64,000 nucleotides of DNA. Source: Isoetes taiwanensis. Taxonomy: Eukaryota; Streptophyta; Lycopodiopsida; Isoetales; Isoetaceae. The notes beneath the pieces were generated by a model, which was given only the letters and a program-made list of their open reading frames with translations, was not told the DNA's origin and did no database searches. The stretch spans positions 744,001 to 808,000 of the forward strand of contig JAJEKV010000097.1 in assembly GCA_021234155.1 (NCBI GenBank). Direction: 5' to 3'. Shown in pieces: positions 22,845 to 34,435 of the stretch (its first letter is position 1; every line of letters starts with the position of its first letter). The translations under genes and the position numbers were made by a program.

Positions 22845-22942
22845 GGGTTTAACACATCCTTTGAGCGGGTTCTTTGCAACAAGCATAATAGGGTACAAGT
22901 ATTGGTCTCCGTGGACGATAAAAACCCTTCTAATTCTATTTA
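22845..22942 (+). mobile_element. LINE 3' tail fragment, (TTCTA) family
   Basis: The bases gtattggtctccgtggacga followed by taaaaacccttctaattcta match the last bases of the LINE copies at 5.9 kb and 41.1 kb (ggtctccgtggacgttaaat then tattctattc). Only the tail is recognisable, so this is a strongly truncated or diverged copy. Confidence 0.55.
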
Positions 22943-23531
22943 AATCACAGATCTAGAAATTTAGCCCCACGAAATTTAGCCCCACCAACGTTAATCGTCA
23001 CATCAAGATAATTTCCTATAGGTTACGCCAATAATCAAACTACCCTAGATCGGAGTTGAATGTTGATAAATTTTAAGACCCGTGAATCGTTTTCTCACAT
23101 TCGTCGTTGGACTCACTAATCTAATGAGCAGGACCACCACCCTCAGTTATTCTACATACTAGAGACAACACAAAAAAGGACCACCACCTTCGTGCATGTC
23201 TCTACATCAAACATGTCTTACTCATTGCAACTTGGAAGTGCATCGAATTCTGCCAAGGAAAAGAATAAAAATAACGTGTCCTATATAAGTAACGACTGCT
23301 ATATAGCAGATAGATTTTATTGAGCAATCTTCTCAACCACCGAGTACACTGATCTTCAAAAAGTGGCTTAATTGTTACAGTATAGTAAAGAATCAGCTTT
23401 GCCAATCTGCTGCAAGGCTCGTCAGGTTATTACAAATCAAAGAATACATTTATTTATATACAAAGATCCATTAAGAATCATTCTTCAACTTACCTACAAC
23501 GTAGCAGATGATGCATGCACCACAGAAGGGG
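22943..23531. other. 3' flank of the ERF gene; no other gene seen
   Basis: AT-rich DNA downstream of the minus-strand ERF gene. It should contain that gene's 3' UTR, but no single polyadenylation signal can be singled out. Confidence 0.45.
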
Positions 23532-24660
23532 TTAAGCAAATATGGCTGCTCCATCGAAGACCCAGACATCATTAAGAGGGCTCAATTCATACTCATAGGA
23601 TGGTTGATGAATTTGCGCAGGACGGCGCTGAGGCATGTAGCCATTATACATGTCTCTCTGCATGCTATTTTGCATTAGTTTGAACTGTGCATTATCCTGT
23701 TGAACCCAAGAATAGGCCAAATTTTGCCATGCAGATTCTTCTAAACTGGCTTGAGGAGAAGCCCTCTTCATCTCTCGGGCTCTAGTCCTCGTCCTATTTC
23801 TTGGCTTTTTGTTCTTCGCTTCCTGCAAAATGGCTTCCATTTCCTTGTCTACAAAGTTGAGCTTTGCCTTCTGTCCTCTTATTCTTTTGGCAGCTGCATC
23901 ATATGCTTGAGCTGCCTTCTCTGCAGTTTCAAATGATCCTAACCATAACCTCACTCCCTTGTTAGGATCCCTTATCTCTGCTGCCCATTTTCCAGAAGGC
24001 CTCTGCCTCACTCCTCTGTAATGCTGCTTCTTTGTACTGCCCTTGAGATCTCCTGCACATAATAAATTAAGAAAAAAATACATGAATAGCTGGTAGTAAG
24101 TATCAATAATTTAATATTACACTATAGTTGGTTTCATGAACTCATAGCAAGCTTTCAAACAACTAGATACAAACAAATGAACATCTCATGCTACAAATAA
24201 GGGAACATCTCATGCTGGAACTTTTTAACCAGTACTAACCGGACTTGTTAGGACGATCTGATTCTAAATGCTCCTTTGCAGGCACTAGATCTGCCTGTTG
24301 CTTTTCTTCTTCTGGCTCAACCTTAACTATTTGACCGTCCAACAAACTTCCCAACATATCATCCATAGGCACCATGGCAACGTTGGATTTCTTGGCTTCC
24401 TCTGTGCTGTTGCCATATAGAGATGCTTCCCAAGCAGACCATGACTGTAATATGTCTGTGAGCTTCAAATCATCTTGTAACACAGAGTTTAGATGAATGT
24501 CCTCATTGTCATTTGGCGTAAGCCAGTCCAAGGAATCGGTGCCACTCGTCGAAAAATCCGAAGAGGGACAAGACCACAGGCCAGATTCATATTCATAACC
24601 ATCGCTGAAAAACCCAGCAGAATTTTCAGCAGAAGTTCCCCTTGAAATTCCTCTACACAT
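23532..24660 (-). CDS. Group VII-like ethylene response factor (AP2/ERF), two exons
   Basis: Minus-strand gene, join of 24660..24240 and 24052..23532, encoding 313 residues. The intron has a GT donor (TCCG|GTTAGT) and an AG acceptor (GTGCAG|GAGATC) and restores the frame as Ser-Gly-Asp-Leu-Lys. Residues 152-207 form one AP2 domain ([20 protein letters not shown] to KAKLNF), which binds GCC-box-like DNA. A basic run around 222-239 is a likely nuclear signal. The protein starts Met-Cys-Arg-Gly. Group VII ERFs start Met-Cys-Gly-Gly, and the exposed Cys2 makes them oxygen-labile through the Arg/N-degron pathway. A long acidic N-terminus before the AP2 domain and a C-terminal WVFD motif also fit group VII. 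The AP2 core has Ser where most ERFs have the DNA-contacting Trp (RPWG). It appears intact and is probably a nuclear hypoxia or stress regulator. Confidence 0.88.
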
Positions 24661-24929
24661 CCTGAACCAACCGAAATTTCAAACCCTCTGGCATATACAG
24701 CGAATATACATAAACAATTATCCAGCGCCTATATTAATCAGACCTCCAAACAATGTACTCTTCTTCAGAACAGAATGAAATGTATAAGAAGAAGAGGGCA
24801 TGAAAGGGATGTTTTTTTTGACTTAATGAGACCAATGAGATACTCTTGGGGCACATCTAAGTAGACCGTGGCAACGAAGATGCCATAGCCGGTGGTGGGC
24901 GATTTGCAAGGGAAAAGCTGAGCAGATTA

Positions 24930-24942
24930 CAACAGCTATTTA
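24930..24942 (-). promoter_or_regulatory. Candidate TATA box of the ERF gene
   Basis: On the minus strand the sequence reads CATAAATAGCTG about 275 bases upstream of the start codon. It is the best TATA-like match in the upstream 400 bases. This would give a 5' UTR of about 240 bases. An AG just before the ATG (GGTTCAG|GATGTG) leaves open a 5'-UTR intron. Confidence 0.3.
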
Positions 24943-24960
24943 TGAATTTTGGCAACTAGA

Positions 24961-27900
24961 CCCCCAAAAGTGGGACCGTAAATCAATTCAAAAGTAGTCG
25001 AAGCTTGCCCTAGTACAGAAAAAAGAAGCAAGTAGCTCTGCCATTCTGCAGCTGCGCCTACAAACAGACTGGATGCGATGCATTCTCCATTGACAAAACC
25101 TTGATGTGTATCTGTACCTTTATTTTCTTCTATGATTATCTAGGGCTGCTACAGTAGGACAAGAAATGCGGTTTAAAAAAAGGAACAATTTGGCCGAATT
25201 ACCTAACACTGGAAAATGGCTTCAATCCGCCCCGCCGGAGCTGCGATCTGCTTCATAAACGCTCCCAAATCCGATGTCTCTTTGGCGCCCACAATGAGGA
25301 CGTGGTAGGCTAGTCCTATCTGTCATGCTGACGTGTCATGACACGTAGACCGGCTGAAGAATTTAGAATAATTCTTGGCGTCCGCCGCCCTTGCTTGGCG
25401 GCTGCCGTCATACACATAGGGTGGTCGATCACCGCGCCCGTGATCCGCCATGGTATTTTCCAATGGTCTTCAATTTTCCACCACCTTCTTTTTGATTCAA
25501 TTCAATTTTATACATTTCGAGCAGCCAATTTAATTCAATTCAACTCAATTCAATTCGATACATTTCCGAGCAGCCAATTTAATTCTACTCCTTTGTGCCT
25601 CTGCATTCCCCACCCCTCTTCTCAGCCCAGTTGTTAATTCTCCACCTCTGGGGCTGGCACATGCCCCTCCCCACCTCGACAACGCACATACCCCTCCCCT
25701 CCTCAACAACACACACTGACTACTACTGGGTCCCCTCCAGCATCTCGGCTGCTAGCCTCTCCAATCCACCACCCTGAGATATTCTTGTGCATCACACTAT
25801 CAGTACACCATCACCTAAGCAACTGGGACCCAAAATGCAATCCCGATGCTCCTCTGCATCTTTATAAACGTCATGATTCCTAATTCAGGAATCTAATTGA
25901 GTCCTAATTCCTTTTTTCTTGTCTGTATTCCTAAATGAATGATTCTCTTGTCAATTCCTTATGTTTCATCCTGCAATTTACTTTTTTTTCGTTCATTGAT
26001 CTATGTAGCAGTAGTCTCAATAATATATACGTAATATGTCTCGTAAGCATACTTTGTATATTCCATAATTGGTTTTACATTTTCTTGATTTCTCTTTCAT
26101 GTTTGCAACTTGCGTCTCTTGAAGATCTTATGAAAAGATTCCTAGCATGACAAAAGGACTAGATATTTTTTGCCCACTTGCCAACTAAAGGTAATCCAAC
26201 ATGAACTTTCGCAGTCAAGATGATAAATGTTGAAACTTTTGCGATGACATTGGAGGGTGCGCTGTACTCGAATGAGCCAAAGTAGACCATCTTTATCCTT
26301 GGTTCATTAAACAAAAAAGGTGGGTTTTCTTGGCCCTCACCTATGCATCGTGGACATAGTTTTGCATGTCACAACAAAGAAGAGAGTGAGTATAAAAGTC
26401 GTTTATTTTTATCAACGCTGGAGATTTAATGGAATAGAATAGAACTTTTGCATCCACTAAAACCAATTACATACCATATATGATTAAAAAACTCTTGCCC
26501 TAAGAAATTTTGAAGAAAAGAAACTATAATAATGAAAATTAGATGATATAATAAACCAATCGACTCATCGATGTCTGTTCAAGAATTGAAGACACACATC
26601 GGAACACTTCAAAAATTTTCATAACACAAATCATTAGTTTTATTTTAATTTCCCCTACAACTCCGGTTTGTTTAGGTGTATATTCGCACAAGGATGACTT
26701 CAAGCATCGAGAACTGTTGGATGGGCGTATTTATAAATTATGCCTCATTCTGGGCCGTAGATAACAATTCTCATTTACGGGATATGCCCCCACAAGTTGG
26801 TATATACCGTATGGCAAGGTTTGGAGGTTTGAACACATCATCAATTTGAGAAAAAATACATTCTCGTTTTGCTTCCAAGGTGCGTTTTGAAGTATGGCTT
26901 TGATTTGGTCTAGGTTCCAACAAAGCTAGAGAGCCTGTGAATATGACTCAGGTCTTGCTTACGAGAAGCGAGCTAGAAAAAATCTGTAAAATGCTATAAC
27001 ATTTCGATAGTCGCAAGGCCGAGCAAGTAAATAAATACATTATTTTGGTCAGAAAGATCGCCAGTGCAATGTTTTGAATTCAAAATATATGGGAAACAAG
27101 AAAACAAATTGACATAGACATTACTTATTAATATACAATTTATATATTTTAAAGCAATTATATCAGCTAATATTATATCTATATTGTATACACAAAAGAT
27201 ACTAAAGAAATGCCTTTTATACATGAAATCAGCGATTTACAAGATCACAATGGCGATTTTGCCAAGCAAATTTCTTGCTTTCACGTCCTGCTAGTCTTCC
27301 ATGGGATTGCAATGTGGCAATCTAACAAAGTAGATTTCCTGCTTTCACGGCCTAATTTTTTTGCTTCCCAGGATTGCAGTGGCGATCTAACAAGCAGGTG
27401 CCTATGGAAGAAAGAAAATTGTTTTTTCACATATGTTGGTCTCAGCTAGTGTTCAAGGGTTATTTAGAAATAAAATAAAACAAAGACAAGCCAAGATTTG
27501 ATTAAAGAAAAATCCACCAAGTAAGAATAGCGCTCTAAACTCCCAAAATCCTTGTTGAAGCCTTGAATCCGACTTGTTCATCATCAAATCAGCATGTAAT
27601 AACCTGATAATAGCTCAAAATTTGCCTAGGAAATCTTAAACCAGCCTAAAAAGTCTTCACTAGACTCGAATTAGCTTGAAACTTTGTTAGCCTTGAATTT
27701 GACTTATTCATCATGAAATTGGCCTATAATAACTTAATAATAGCTTTAAACCTGCCTAGGAAGCCTTGAATCAGCCTAAAAAATATTCAACATACCCCAA
27801 ATCAGTTTGAGACTATGTAGGAATCTGTTGCTAAGAATCGGAAGAGGAATCCTGCCTAAAAAACCTTGTGATACATGAACTGCCTTTACAACCTCATATT

Positions 27901-28950
27901 GACATGCATAGATCAGCCAGCATGCACGAGGAAGACTGAATCACGCCTGCAAAATGCATAGAAAACGGGCAAAGCAAGATGAAGACTTCTCAGATGCCGG
28001 AGCTGCTCAAATCTCTATGAATTGATTCGATTGTGATGAATCCGCCCTGCATGCAACAAAATACTGCAAAGAAAGAGACCAGGGCCGCCTTCAAACCATT
28101 GGTCTCCCTGTGAGGAAATCCACCGTCTGCTATCTGCACAAAATACGAAAACAATCGAGGAGTTCCATCCGAAAAAGCAATCTGGACTAGAGATGCATGC
28201 AAGAAAAGTGACTCCTTCAATTGACATGCACGAATCAGCCAGCATTCATGAAAAAATTGTGCGAAGAAAGAATAAATCACGCCTCAGGTTGTGAATCCTC
28301 TGCATAGCATGCAAAGCAAAAAAAAATTCTTTCAAGAAACCATGAGAAAGAGCAAGCGAAAAGGGAAGGAAAGAGGAAGAGCAATCTAAACGGGAAGAAA
28401 GCGGAAGAGCAATCTCAAAGGGAAGAAAGGAGGATGGATAGAGCCAAGGGAAGCAATGGGCAAGGAAGAGACGCTGCTGTGAGAAGACGCCGATAACCAA
28501 ACACAAGAATGAATAGTGCATATATAGCTGCTCGTCCCTTTCCTAGAATGCTGATCCGATGGCTCGGATCGATGCCTATTGATTAAAGTAGCCTTATTAG
28601 GACATTGAGTTATTTTGGTAGACGTTCGAGCCACCGTATTTCATATTCTAAACCTTAGACAAAGCCGTATAGAGGTCTGATATTCCCTTAAAACCTTAGG
28701 CGAACTCATATTTCATATTTCAAAATAATAGGTGCCCCCAATCATAAATGACCATAATCGAAGTGAGAGGTGCCCAGAGGCCCCAACATATGGTTTGGAC
28801 CGTAGGATCGACAGATCCGATGACTATGGTAGTCCAGGGTGCACCTCGTGTAGAATATATAGCACAACAACAGGGGGTTCCAAGAGGATTTGATATGAAT
28901 ATAAAAATCACAATTCTTGAAAATATAGACAATGTATCTCTAAAATAATT
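24961..28950. repeat. Gene-poor region with several duplicated blocks
   Basis: No gene seen. Blocks that repeat: (1) 25496-25590, two copies of an (AATTC)n stretch followed by gagcagccaatttaattc; (2) 27554-27690 and 27690-27800, a ~135-base unit with gccttgaat(c/t)(c/t)gactt and cataataac(c/t)t(g/a)ataatagct; (3) 27895-27955 and 28220-28300, gacatgca(t/c)agatcagccagca; (4) a purine-rich run at 28330-28460 with a 28-base duplication. Frames in this region follow the repeats. Confidence 0.5.
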
Positions 28951-28960
28951 GAACGGGTTA

Positions 28961-29293
28961 TTAAAAGGAAAACATAGAGATGTTACTCTGGCTGGCCCCC
29001 ATACGTTCATGTGGATTGTCAAGGGGTTCAGTGGCTCTGGTACTTGGTTGTTTCTTATATGCCTTTCTACTCAATTTTCCTAGTACACATCCCTGGCACA
29101 AGATTGAAGGTGGTTTAACTTTTGGCAGCCCTTTGACAAAATTTTGTTCCTTCATCTTCGCTAGAAACTGATAGTTTGCATACCCCATTCGCTCATACCA
29201 AACTTGGTTTATGTTGGCTATAGATGCACTCAAAGCTGTGCATTGTGAATTGCTCCAACTAAGCCTGTACAAACCTTCTTTAACGCCCCTCAC
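28961..29293 (-). pseudogene. Ty1/copia fragment (GAG-pre-integrase)
   Basis: The 110-residue minus-strand frame reads GLYRLSWS, then NINQVWYERMGYANYQFL, then GLPKVKPPSILCQGCVLGKL. This is the copia pre-integrase pattern L-W-H-x-R-(M/L)-G-H...L...G-(L/I)...C-x-x-C-x-x-(G/A)-K, here with Tyr for the expected His in WYER. No integrase core, RT or LTR adjoins it. It belongs to a different lineage from the copia elements at 51 kb and 57 kb. Confidence 0.65.
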
Positions 29294-29299
29294 AAACCT

Positions 29300-30850
29300 T
29301 CTTTAAGCTTGTACATTATGCCTCTCCCCTTCCTCTCCCTAGCGCCCTCACTCTCTCTCTAGCGCCCTCATTGCCCTTGCATAGAGCCCCCTTGATTTGC
29401 CCCTTTCTGACTTTCTCTCTCTAGGATTTACAATCTCTCTCTAGCCCCAAACCCCCCAAACCCCCAAAAGGTGCTCTGACCGCGATTTTGGGTTCCCAAA
29501 TTGGATTCTGAGCACACTTTTTACAGCAGAGACCCCATAGCCTTTGGAAGTCAGCATACAAGAAAATTGATAGTTTGCTATGGGCCGCGAGGAGTCGCTT
29601 GGGTTGCCGCTATCTCAAACATCTAAAATTCAACTAGATGTTGATAAGTTCATCATTCTCTTAGATAGTGTGTTTCGTAAACACATATATGTCCGTGTTC
29701 AAAAGTTCACAAATGCCATGGATGCTATTTTGTACACGGAGTACATGGTACAAAATGGTTTAGATGTGTAGCTGTTGAAACGCGTGAGCTTTAGGCATTG
29801 TTGTAATAAAAGTGCTCCCTTATGGTACTCTTTGTTTTTCACAAAGTTCTTTACTAATAAAGATGTAAATCGGGGCATTTAGTTTTGCATACCCATAATA
29901 TCGGCCATTAAATTTAAAGGTTTAGCTTGAAATTCTATTAGATGTGATAGCAAGGATTATATGGCATAGAAGAGAACTTCAAATAATAAAGACGTGTATC
30001 TTGGCATTGCAGTATGACCCATGCCTTTCTATATCTCGCATGACCTTATAGGAACATATGACCCTATAGGAACTAAAGGATTTTGCTAAGAATTATTTCT
30101 ATTGATTTGGAGAGAAGGAAAACTGTCTTGCATATTCTTAAAACGGTCTTTGCTTTAGTTGTAACTTTTTGAAGATAGATAGATAGATAGAGTTTTTGAA
30201 GGCAACATCTCAAATAATGTGTCACTATGTTTATAGGAGTTCATTGTACTTTTACGTTTGTGGTGAGACTTGTTACATTTCGAGCTAGGATATGGTGCAT
30301 ACTTACGACAGGGGAACCATGGCATCTACCTCGAGCAAATGTAATATTACGATGAAGCATTACTTCGGGCAAAGGTAATCTAGCTAAATTTACTGTGGCA
30401 ATTTATTTTTCTAGGCAATGCATTTTCCTGTGATGTTACTCCGTTCTATATGCTTTGATCCCATTTGCTCCCCATTTCTTCAAAGTATTAGCTTGCATCG
30501 ACATAGAATTCAAAAAGAGAAACCCTCGAACATATTATCAAAGGGGCTTATGTGGGTTTGAGGAATCGATTTGAGGGAATCAGCGAGCAAAATGGAGACA
30601 TCAAGTGCCCTTATTGTCTTCAAACTGACGACATGGATGCTTGTTAATGATCTAGAATGATCATTGTGGACTATCTTTGGTTAGGATGTGCTATTATTTG
30701 TTGTTATCTTTCTACAAATCTCTACTTGTCTTGCTTACTAGTTATTAGATTCATTTCCGACTAGCTTTGTTGATAAATTAACTATTTCTTTCATGCGGTT
30801 TTTCTTAGGATTTTTTTGGCTATGGCAAGATCAGTGATTGCCAAACTAGA
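29300..30850. other. CT-rich leader-like block and unknown short ORF
   Basis: 29320-29480 is CT-rich (ctctctctagcgccctca twice) and could be an LTR or 5' leader remnant of a retroelement. A 63-residue frame at 29580-29771 follows it and is not recognised. A (GATA)5 run lies at 30173-30191. Around 30545-30650 one frame gives RNRFEGISEQNGDIKCPYCL, a CxxC that may belong to the zinc-finger-like remains downstream. Confidence 0.35.
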
Positions 30851-31131
30851 CAAGTGCTTTGGGTTTGTGGAAGGGCTGCTACTATATGGATGTAGGTGAA
30901 GAGATAGAAAAGGATGCTTTGTTACAAGAGTTGGATATGGAGCAGCAGGTAAAGACTGTATTCCTTGCTGATAGGAACTTGGCACTGACAAACAAGCAAG
31001 AGAGAAGGCTTTTCCTTGATAGCAATGAGGTGACTATAAAGTTGGTTAGATCTCATATGCCAAAGCGGAGAAGGACTGAAGTAGAAAATAGTAGCTGGAA
31101 ATGTTATTATGGAGAGCAACTCCACTTTACA

Positions 31132-31268
31132 GGATGTCCGTCGATAAGAGCTCTTGGGAGTCATCGGCCTGTTATCCCCAGCATACCTTTGATCCGTTGA
31201 GCGAGAGCCCTTCCACGCGAGACTCCTAAATCACTATGGCCAACTTTCGTCCCTGTTCGACGGGTCAA
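31132..31268 (-). pseudogene. Nuclear copy of mitochondrial 26S rRNA fragment (NUMT)
   Basis: Plus-strand bases read cggcctgttatccccagcat, then tttgatccgttgagcgagag, then cactatggccaactttcgtc and ctgttcgacgggtca. This is the reverse complement of the conserved 3' part of large-subunit rRNA near the peptidyl-transferase region. The wording ATCACTATGGCC...TTTCGTCCCTGTTCGA follows proteobacterial/mitochondrial LSU rRNA rather than the plastid form (which has ATCACTAAGGCC and a different spacer). Several CpG sites are mutated to CpA (ccggcgt to ccagcat, ggccgac to ggccaac). The piece is about 137 bases with non-rRNA DNA on both sides, so it is a nuclear insertion. Confidence 0.8.
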
Positions 31269-31433
31269 CATCCCCTTTAGTTGCTACCCTGGACTGCAAT
31301 TTCGTATTCTCAGAATAGCAATCCAGTAACTTATTCAATCTTGTCTTTTCCTCTACAATGACAACTTGATCCAATATATGCTCAGTAGCAGTTTCTGTAC
31401 ATTGGCTTTCTTCCTGCAAGGTGGTAGCTAGCT

Positions 31434-31941
31434 GTGAGAAAATTAGTTGCTAAGCTAAAGATAAAAAAGCTTAAGAATAGATTTGAACTATGCAGCCGTG
31501 ATGTAAGTGATAAACCTAAGTTCTATTTATGGTGCCTTGAATGTGATCGATGCTATGGCAAAGGCGAAGATGACACTCTATGCAACTTTGAGTGCAGCCC
31601 TTTGCAAACCAAGCAACACCTTGATAGTTATCATCAGAACCTTAAGAAAATAAGAGATGAAATTGAACTGAAAGTGGACAATGAACAGGGTGATGAGCAA
31701 ATCAATGAAGAAGATGGATGCAAAGAAAACAAGGCTCTCGTTGATTTTTGCACGGCCAACAGATGGCAAACCTATTTTCAAGCTTTTGGAAGAATCTATT
31801 AGCGGTTATGCAAGACGAGAAGACATGAGGATTGTTTGCATCACATGTGAGAAGCCACTTGACTTATTTCCTCAAACAGGGAGCCTAAATCAGCATATGA
31901 AGACCATATTGTTTCTAAATGCTATGTTCATGCTGCCATGA
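31434..31941 (+). pseudogene. Zinc-finger-like ORF remains
   Basis: Two overlapping frames (31434-31802 and 31681-31941) appear to be one ORF split by a frameshift. The first contains WCLECDRCYGK and later ECSPLQTKQHLDSYHQN, giving a CxxC ... HxxxxH spacing like BED-type or C2H2-like fingers. An acidic stretch follows (NEQGDEQINEEDGC). The second has RIVCITCEKPLDL then TGSLNQHM, again CxxC...H. Repeated fingers of this type are common in transposases and in plant repeat-borne proteins, but I do not recognise the family. An upstream frame at 30859-31200 runs into the 26S rRNA insertion, so it is chimeric and not a gene. Confidence 0.35.
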
Positions 31942-33482
31942 GGCAGAGCGAAAAGCTAATGAAGTGCCTTGGAAGGGTGGTCACCCAAAGAAGTTGAATC
32001 AGATCCTCGGCAAGGCAAGCTGCCAATCCAATCTAGGCCATTGATTAACTTTAACACTGTAAGTGATGTTTTTTCTTATTTTTGAAATGCCCCTCTACGA
32101 GATATACCTCAGATGTAATAACTCAAGCTTCACCATTCAAAGAACACATTATTTGATAATTTAAACTTCATGAAGAGGACCCAAATTATTAGGTCCATGT
32201 CGAGAGACTCAAAATGATATCATAGTTTTTTTCTACATGTGGATAATCATCTTGATGTAGATATACAATATGACCACATCATTTTGGTGTAAGCTGGTGT
32301 TTGATACTGGCTCTCTCTCACGGTGTTAATAACTTGCAGAATTTCCCCACACATGTTAGAAGTCTTCTATACGTAATCTTGATGACACAAGGTAATCTTG
32401 AGCACCATCTTTTTATTGACACCAGACATCTTCAATGACATTTTGACATTGCTTTAGGCTATCTTTTACACCAAATGAAACAAAAAATTGTTTCCGACGA
32501 CCTTGGCTACTGCGGTAAATTTCTTATATTTTATAATAAAAATTTGGCCAAGAAAAAATACATTTGTAAGGCTTTAGATGTCATACTCTCATCCATACAA
32601 AAAGAAAGAATAACCTTATGCATGGTATATTCAGACATTCTACTATACGTCGTATACATATTCTTGGAAATGTTGCGAACCGTATTCTTGGAAATGTTGC
32701 TAGTAAATGCAAGTTATGAACACACCATTTTCATGTGCTGCAAAAAGAGTAATGCAAGATTGTGGAGTAAAGGGCTAAAGAAAAATTGTGGCAATGTCAT
32801 GGACTATAAACATTGTAGAAAATTTTAGAAGTGCACATTTCTTCTTACTCTATACGCAATCTTCTTCGTTTCACTCTCTAGAGAGGCTTTAATTATTTGT
32901 ATAATTAATCAAACTGGTAAATTTTATGATGATTTATGTTAGAAATATACATGTTAAACTAAGTTTTGCAAAGGTCAATAGATAAATTCTTTACGAATAG
33001 CCAATATACATATTTTGGGTTGGATGTCATTTTATAGAGAAGTCAAACATAAGTTGGTAGCTATTGTTTTACGAACTGTCAAGAATATGATTCGTTGGAT
33101 GTGGTGCCCAGATTGAACAAACGAACCATCGAACGTGCTGAAACGTATACATCCATTCCCATAAACATGAAAAGTTCCAACGTGTAGTAAGATATTAAAT
33201 TATCACGCAAGAATAGAACCCTTTAGCTAGAAAGATGCAACAAAGGTAATTAAACTTGGAGTGTTTAAATATTTTATATTAGAAGTTGGTCAAATTTACT
33301 ATTTCTTGAACAAGTTTGGTCAATATTTTGAGAAAGGAATGTGGGCACGTCTATGGGACTAGGAATATTCACTTTTCGAATGTGCATGTTATTAATCAGT
33401 CCAGAGACGAGAAGCAAAGATAGGACCCACTTACAATGAGGGGGTAGATATACCCACAAAGCAAGGTTCATGGTCCTCAACA
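31942..33482. other. No gene seen; upstream flank of the second ERF gene
   Basis: AT-rich DNA. A 117-residue frame at 32475-32828 contains a 21-base direct repeat (attcttggaaatgttgc twice near 32660-32700) but no known motif. No convincing TATA box could be singled out for the gene at 33483. Confidence 0.45.
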
Positions 33483-34073
33483 ATGGCACAACCTAATAAG
33501 GCTCTCAAGTTTAGAGGGGTGAAGATGAGGCCAGGAGGAAAGTGGGCTGCTGAGATTTATGACTCTAAAAAAGGCATTCGCAAATGGATTGGCACATTTT
33601 CAACTGCTCAAGATGCTGCACATGCTTATGATGTGCATGCTATTAAAATCAAAGGCATCAGAGCAAAGCTCAACTTTCCTGATGATTGTGTATGGCCTGG
33701 TGACTTTGGAGAATTAGATACTTATTCCTCTCAACAGCTTACTAACCAGGAATTAAATTCTGATGTTTCTAGTATTCTTCAACTTTCGAGTATTTCAGAA
33801 TCTTTCTCTTCTCAATCCAATCCAAACAACAAAGTTATTCCGCCCAATATTTGCCTGGAGCAAGACATGCCTTCCTCTTTTGAGTCCAAAGTACAACTCT
33901 CACATTCGAATACTTGCTACTGCAACTATGTAGATGGATGTTTGAATGATGCTAATGGATCATCAAGTTGTCTAAATGAGTTGTTGTACTGGGAGGATTG
34001 TTTAGGTACTAGGGCATGCCTTTATGAAGAGAAATACCTTCCGGATGATGTTTACAGCTTGTGGCAAGAGTGA
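33483..34073 (+). CDS. Single-AP2 ERF-family transcription factor, intronless
   Basis: 196 residues in one open frame with an early start (MAQPNKALK) just before the AP2 domain. Residues 10-65 form the AP2 domain ([20 protein letters not shown] to RAKLNF), including WAAEI and AYD, so it is an ERF/DREB family DNA-binding protein acting in the nucleus. Two DNA-contact positions differ from the usual YRGVRxRPWGKW: Lys for Arg and Gly for Trp. The remainder is Ser/Asn-rich, then ends with an acidic-hydrophobic tail (LLYWEDCLG and LPDDVYSLW) that could activate transcription. No EAR motif is visible. It lies between repeats with no nearby partner gene. The divergent AP2 core means its target site may differ from a GCC box. 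Confidence 0.85.
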   Translation: MAQPNKALKFRGVKMRPGGKWAAEIYDSKKGIRKWIGTFSTAQDAAHAYDVHAIKIKGIRAKLNFPDDCVWPGDFGELDTYSSQQLTNQELNSDVSSILQLSSISESFSSQSNPNNKVIPPNICLEQDMPSSFESKVQLSHSNTCYCNYVDGCLNDANGSSSCLNELLYWEDCLGTRACLYEEKYLPDDVYSLWQE

Positions 34074-34247
34074 AATTTCAGATTTCTTTTTTCCTTTGCC
34101 CATGTTACCTATTTCATCAAATAATTGAACAAACATCTACAAATTACCCTCATAACCTGATGAGAGTCATCAATCTATTGAATACAAAAAAAAGTGTCAT
34201 TTCAGTTAAAGTATTTCCATCTAGTATAATATTTGATTTCTTGGATG

Positions 34248-34435
34248 TTGGCCTAGTGGTAACACAATAGTCCTAGAAAAAAGCATGTACCACGTTCGAG
34301 GCCACCCAAAGTCGCATTCAATATAAGGTGATTGAGGGTAGGGTCCAAGAAATAGTGTTTGTATGATGTGTGTGTTATATGCCAATCGGATGCTGCCAAT
34401 GTGGCATGACATAAAATTGCTTCTTCTTCTTCATG
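34248..34435 (+). mobile_element. tRNA-derived SINE
   Basis: The A box is tggcctagtgg (34250-34260) and the B box is cgttcgaggcc (34292-34302), the spacing of a type-2 pol III promoter. The body ends gccaatgtggcatgacataa then aattgc and (TTC)n. A second copy of this 3' end is at 22395-22465. The tRNA-like head plus a body plus a simple-repeat tail is diagnostic of a SINE. Confidence 0.7.

Noticed and set aside
31132-31268. A working large-subunit rRNA gene or plastid DNA
   Set aside because: Only about 137 bases, with the mitochondrial wording and CpG to CpA changes, and no flanking rRNA sequence.
34157-34190. Hammerhead ribozyme core (CTGATGAG)
   Set aside because: The matching CGAAA half and the stems are missing.
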